From the NCBI GenBank assembly GCA_002327945.1, contig DCVY01000159.1, positions 1 to 6,786 of the forward strand: DNA of 6,786 nt. The letters are read 5' to 3'. Within the stretch, counting starts at the first letter, position 1; each line of letters begins with the position of its first letter. The translations under genes and the position numbers were made by a program. The notes below the pieces were generated by a model. The model was not told where the DNA came from and searched no databases. It was given only the letters and a program-made list of their open reading frames with translations. Of this stretch, positions 5,133-6,786 are shown in pieces. The DNA comes from Acidovorax delafieldii (lineage in GTDB: Bacteria; Pseudomonadota; Gammaproteobacteria; Burkholderiales; Burkholderiaceae_C).

Positions 5133-5525
5133 TTAAGGCGACGCGGGCCACAGCGACTGAAAATCAAACGAAAGCTGCCGGTGGTGCCGGATCGACAGCA
5201 GGTAAATGGTGGCGTCGAAACGTGCGTAGAGCAGCAGGTAGTGCGACATCACGTATTCGCGTATTTCGCCATCCTTGGCGAGGGCCTTGAGCTTGCGTTT
5301 CAGCCCGTCGATACCGTTGCTGGCCTCCACCGAACGGGTGGGGCGCTCAAAGAACAGCCTCCCCATGCCGGGAAAGCGTTCGAGGTTCGGAATGACGGTG
5401 TCGGTGAGTTCGTCCAACAGGGCATCAAATGCCTGCGGCGCATCAGCCGCAAGCAGGAACGCTTCGGCCTCTTCGAGATTGCGCTCGAAGTTTGCGGTGA
5501 GTTGGACGGCGTGCTTGGTTGCCAC
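5133..5525 (-). CDS. RelE/ParE-family toxin
   Basis: Toxin of a type II toxin-antitoxin pair. At 130 residues it is longer than the usual 90-100. The fold is readable: an N-terminal helical hairpin with HAVQLTANFERNLEEAEAFL and DALLDELTDTVIPNLERFPGMGR (to about residue 56), then a charged segment (57-87, GLKRKLKALAKDGE), then the core strands REYVMSHYLLLYARF, ATIYLLSIRH and RQLSFDF (89-122). This IYLLSIRHHRQLSFDF ending suits the ParE/RelE superfamily. Whether the target is ribosome-bound mRNA or DNA gyrase cannot be told. The start is GTG 5523-5525, 14 bp after the antitoxin stop and without a Shine-Dalgarno sequence, so translation is probably coupled to the antitoxin. Order antitoxin-toxin is normal. 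The enclosing accessory region suggests horizontal acquisition. Confidence 0.88.
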   Translation of the reverse strand: MATKHAVQLTANFERNLEEAEAFLLAADAPQAFDALLDELTDTVIPNLERFPGMGRLFFERPTRSVEASNGIDGLKRKLKALAKDGEIREYVMSHYLLLYARFDATIYLLSIRHHRQLSFDFQSLWPASP

Positions 5526-5539
5526 AGCGCAGACGCTGC

Positions 5540-5842
5540 TCAGACGTGGGCCTTGGCCGCGCGGCGGCGCTTCAACGCGTTCAGAGTGCTGTGCGCATCC
5601 TTGACCTTGCCAGCGGCGATGTCGTCCAAGGCCTTGCCAGCTTCGTCAATTAGCAGCAGGTGAATGCGTTCGCGCTCCAGCTGGTGGTAATAGTCCAGTC
5701 GCTGAGAGTCGATGATGGCGACGTAGCTTTCACCATTCTTGGTGATGATCTTTTCGGCACCGGCTTTGACCTGTTCCACCAAGTCGGACAAGGTGGCCCG
5801 CGCCTGAGTGAGAGGAACCACATCGCTTGCAGTGAATGCCAT
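5540..5842 (-). CDS. Phd/YefM-family antitoxin
   Basis: A 100-residue antitoxin. The N-terminal half has the Phd/YefM pattern: DVVPLTQARATLSDLVEQVKAG (7-28), a DNA-binding dimerisation region, then EKIITKNGESYVAIIDSQRLDYY (30-52), matching the family's 'ITKNGKPVAVLISxxxY' strand. The charged C-terminal half (about 55-100, IDEAGKALDDIAAGKVKDAHSTLNAL) should be the flexible part that wraps and neutralises the toxin. The ATG at 5840-5842 is fixed by GGAGG (plus-strand CCTCC 5848-5852) at 5 nt spacing. It is the first gene of a leftward two-gene operon with the toxin. By analogy with Phd and YefM it should repress its own promoter, with the toxin as co-repressor, through the sites at 5869-5902. 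Confidence 0.88.
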   Translation of the reverse strand: MAFTASDVVPLTQARATLSDLVEQVKAGAEKIITKNGESYVAIIDSQRLDYYHQLERERIHLLLIDEAGKALDDIAAGKVKDAHSTLNALKRRRAAKAHV

Positions 5843-5868
5843 GACAGCCTCCGTTTGGATGAAAAGTG

Positions 5869-5902
5869 TACTGAATACTGTGCATTATGCACTTCTATAC
5901 TG
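5869..5902. promoter_or_regulatory. Toxin-antitoxin operator/promoter region
   Basis: A perfect 13-bp palindrome GTGCATTATGCAC (5880-5892) lies 38 bp upstream of the antitoxin ATG. TACTG occurs three times around it in the same orientation (starting 5869, 5876 and 5898). On the minus strand the palindrome contains CATAAT, a fair -10 hexamer, so a bound repressor would cover the promoter. No convincing -35 is visible. This layout fits autoregulation by an antitoxin-toxin complex; the binding itself is inferred. Confidence 0.6.
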
Positions 5903-5956
5903 ATTGCAGACATAGTCCGTTCTCGAACCGCAAAGTTTGTCAGGGCTTGGGTAGCC

Positions 5957-6786
5957 TCAGTTCGAGGGGGTGCTGACCCAGGCAGAGATGGTGTCCACCG
6001 CTTCTCTCTCCATGCCGATAAATCCGTGCCAGTGCTGCCCCGCGCACACGTCTCCAGTTGGATTGGCCCCGCCATCCACCACCATCAATTTCTTGACGGG
6101 TGCATTGCTGAGCCCTTTGATGATGGCTGGTGTCTCGTGTGTCTGGCAGTGCTTGCAACCGTCTTTGGCATGGTGATAAACCAATACAGGAACCTTGATA
6201 GCGGATAGATTCTGCCGCGGCACAGTCCCGGGGGTGTCGTACTTGACGACGCTGGAGGTCAGTACCAAACCTGCAATGGCTGGGTCTTGAATGTGGATAA
6301 CGGATGCCGCTGCCGATATCGTGCCGCGACTGGTCCCGACAATCCAGATTGGGGCAGTACTCTTCTGCTTCACAAAGTCCAGCACGGCGCGAACATCCGT
6401 CATGTGCGAAGGCTCTGTACGCTCTGCCCAGCCGAGTTCCATGTCATTGGGTCGACCGAAGATGGCCACGTTGAACCCGTTTGCAATGAAATATGGCGCG
6501 GAACGTACAAGGAAATTTCCGCCAGTGGCTTTGCCGTCCTCAAACTTGCCAAAGCCACCAGCGCCACCCGGAAACAGAAACACGGTGGCTTTGGCACCCT
6601 CCACAGGCTGCTGCAGCAAGCCGTTCATGGCCTCCACATACGCGTTGCTGCGACTGTCCAGCATCCCGCGCACCACGGCGTCCCATCGCTCGCTCAAGGT
6701 CTTGGCCAGTTTTCGGAGCGGCTCCAGGCGGCTGCGCCGCGCCCAGCTCAGCCAGTCCTTCAATGCCTTGCTGGCATGCTCCCTGT
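5957..6786 (-). CDS. Chimeric frame: ISL3 transposase C-terminal part fused to alpha/beta hydrolase (5' end outside window)
   Basis: One uninterrupted frame enters from the right edge and ends at TGA 5957-5959. A TTG at 6761-6763 is a possible internal start, but the frame stays open, and transposase-like (REHASKALKDW), up to the edge. Numbering from that TTG, residues 1-52 (ARRSRLEPLRKLAKTL, RGMLDSRSNAYVEAMNGLLQQ) are the C-terminal part of an ISL3 (IS204/IS1001/IS1096/IS1165) transposase. From P53 on it is an alpha/beta hydrolase: oxyanion segment FLFPGGAGGFGKF (62-74), nucleophile S145 in GTSRG, probable acid D201 (YHHAKDGCKHC) and histidine H246 (HWHGF). The fold looks complete and the triad intact, but the hydrolase's own start, and any signal peptide, are replaced. 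Substrate unknown. A productive fusion is possible; a decayed IS junction left in frame by chance is equally so. Confidence 0.8.
   Translation of the reverse strand, partial: REHASKALKDWLSWARRSRLEPLRKLAKTLSERWDAVVRGMLDSRSNAYVEAMNGLLQQPVEGAKATVFLFPGGAGGFGKFEDGKATGGNFLVRSAPYFIANGFNVAIFGRPNDMELGWAERTEPSHMTDVRAVLDFVKQKSTAPIWIVGTSRGTISAAASVIHIQDPAIAGLVLTSSVVKYDTPGTVPRQNLSAIKVPVLVYHHAKDGCKHCQTHETPAIIKGLSNAPVKKLMVVDGGANPTGDVCAGQHWHGFIGMEREAVDTISAWVSTPSN
6608..6786 (-). mobile_element. Remnant of an ISL3-family insertion sequence (transposase 3' part)
   Basis: The transposase-derived part of the chimeric frame. The motif RSNAYVEAMNGLLQQ is characteristic of ISL3-family DDE transposases, where it normally continues with an AKRAARGFRT-like stretch and about 20-30 further residues. 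Here that end and the IS terminal repeat are missing, and hydrolase sequence follows directly after the second glutamine codon (6608-6610). The upstream part of the IS lies beyond the window, so it cannot be said whether the rest of the transposase survives. Confidence 0.75.

Noticed and set aside
4900..5151. 83-codon GTG frame on the minus strand with a duplicated IGTASH motif
   Set aside because: No ribosome binding site, overlaps the toxin 3' end, ends within a strong hairpin and resembles no family I know. A real small protein cannot be excluded.
5922..5966. CTCGAAC/GTTCGAG inverted repeat around the end of the hydrolase gene, considered as an IS end
   Set aside because: Only 7 bp with a 31-nt spacer, and no resemblance to ISL3 terminal repeats that I can recall.
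5181..6208. Plus-strand frames of 100-180 codons opposite the toxin, antitoxin and hydrolase
   Set aside because: They mirror genes with clear family signatures on the minus strand and have no supporting motifs.
1..6786. CRISPR array, rRNA or riboswitch
   Set aside because: No regularly spaced repeats, no rRNA sequence, and no recognisable riboswitch core anywhere on either strand.

Overview
The window looks like chromosomal DNA of a GC-rich betaproteobacterium, most likely of the family Comamonadaceae (Acidovorax/Rhodoferax/Polaromonas type). The evidence is the protein sequences, the order hemA-prfA-prmC-grxD, and short intergenic hairpin repeats that I recall, without a database check, from that family. 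No genus can be fixed from the sequence alone.

Left two thirds (about 1-4750), conserved core. A small three-helix membrane protein (339-617, minus) is divergent from hemA (glutamyl-tRNA reductase, first step of C5 tetrapyrrole synthesis). hemA is followed on the same strand by prfA (release factor 1), prmC (the methyltransferase that modifies the GGQ glutamine of RF1) and grxD (monothiol CGFS glutaredoxin for Fe-S delivery). prfA and prmC are a substrate-enzyme pair; hemA and grxD tie haem and Fe-S supply to the same locus. The cluster ends in a strong intrinsic terminator at 4727-4750. hemA seems to have a promoter so close to its ATG that the mRNA would be almost leaderless, with an FNR/Anr-like box further upstream.

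A 162-167 bp element occurs twice in the same orientation, at 121-287 and 2049-2210, flanking the membrane gene and hemA. Each copy is one long imperfect inverted repeat with ends GTGCAG(T/G)GTTT, like a MITE or a Correia-type element. Two further short hairpin repeats lie before prfA and before prmC.

Right third (about 4777-6786), accessory region. It opens with a leftward intrinsic terminator attached to what looks like only the last ~16-20 nt of a minus-strand tRNA-Ser gene, the usual footprint of an element integrated at a tRNA 3' end. Then come about 300 bp of hairpin-rich DNA with no convincing gene, a leftward Phd/YefM-RelE/ParE toxin-antitoxin pair with a palindromic operator region, and a leftward open frame that runs off the window. 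That frame fuses the C-terminal part of an ISL3-family transposase to an alpha/beta hydrolase. I read this part as the left end of a genomic island or an IS-scarred region whose other end lies outside the window.
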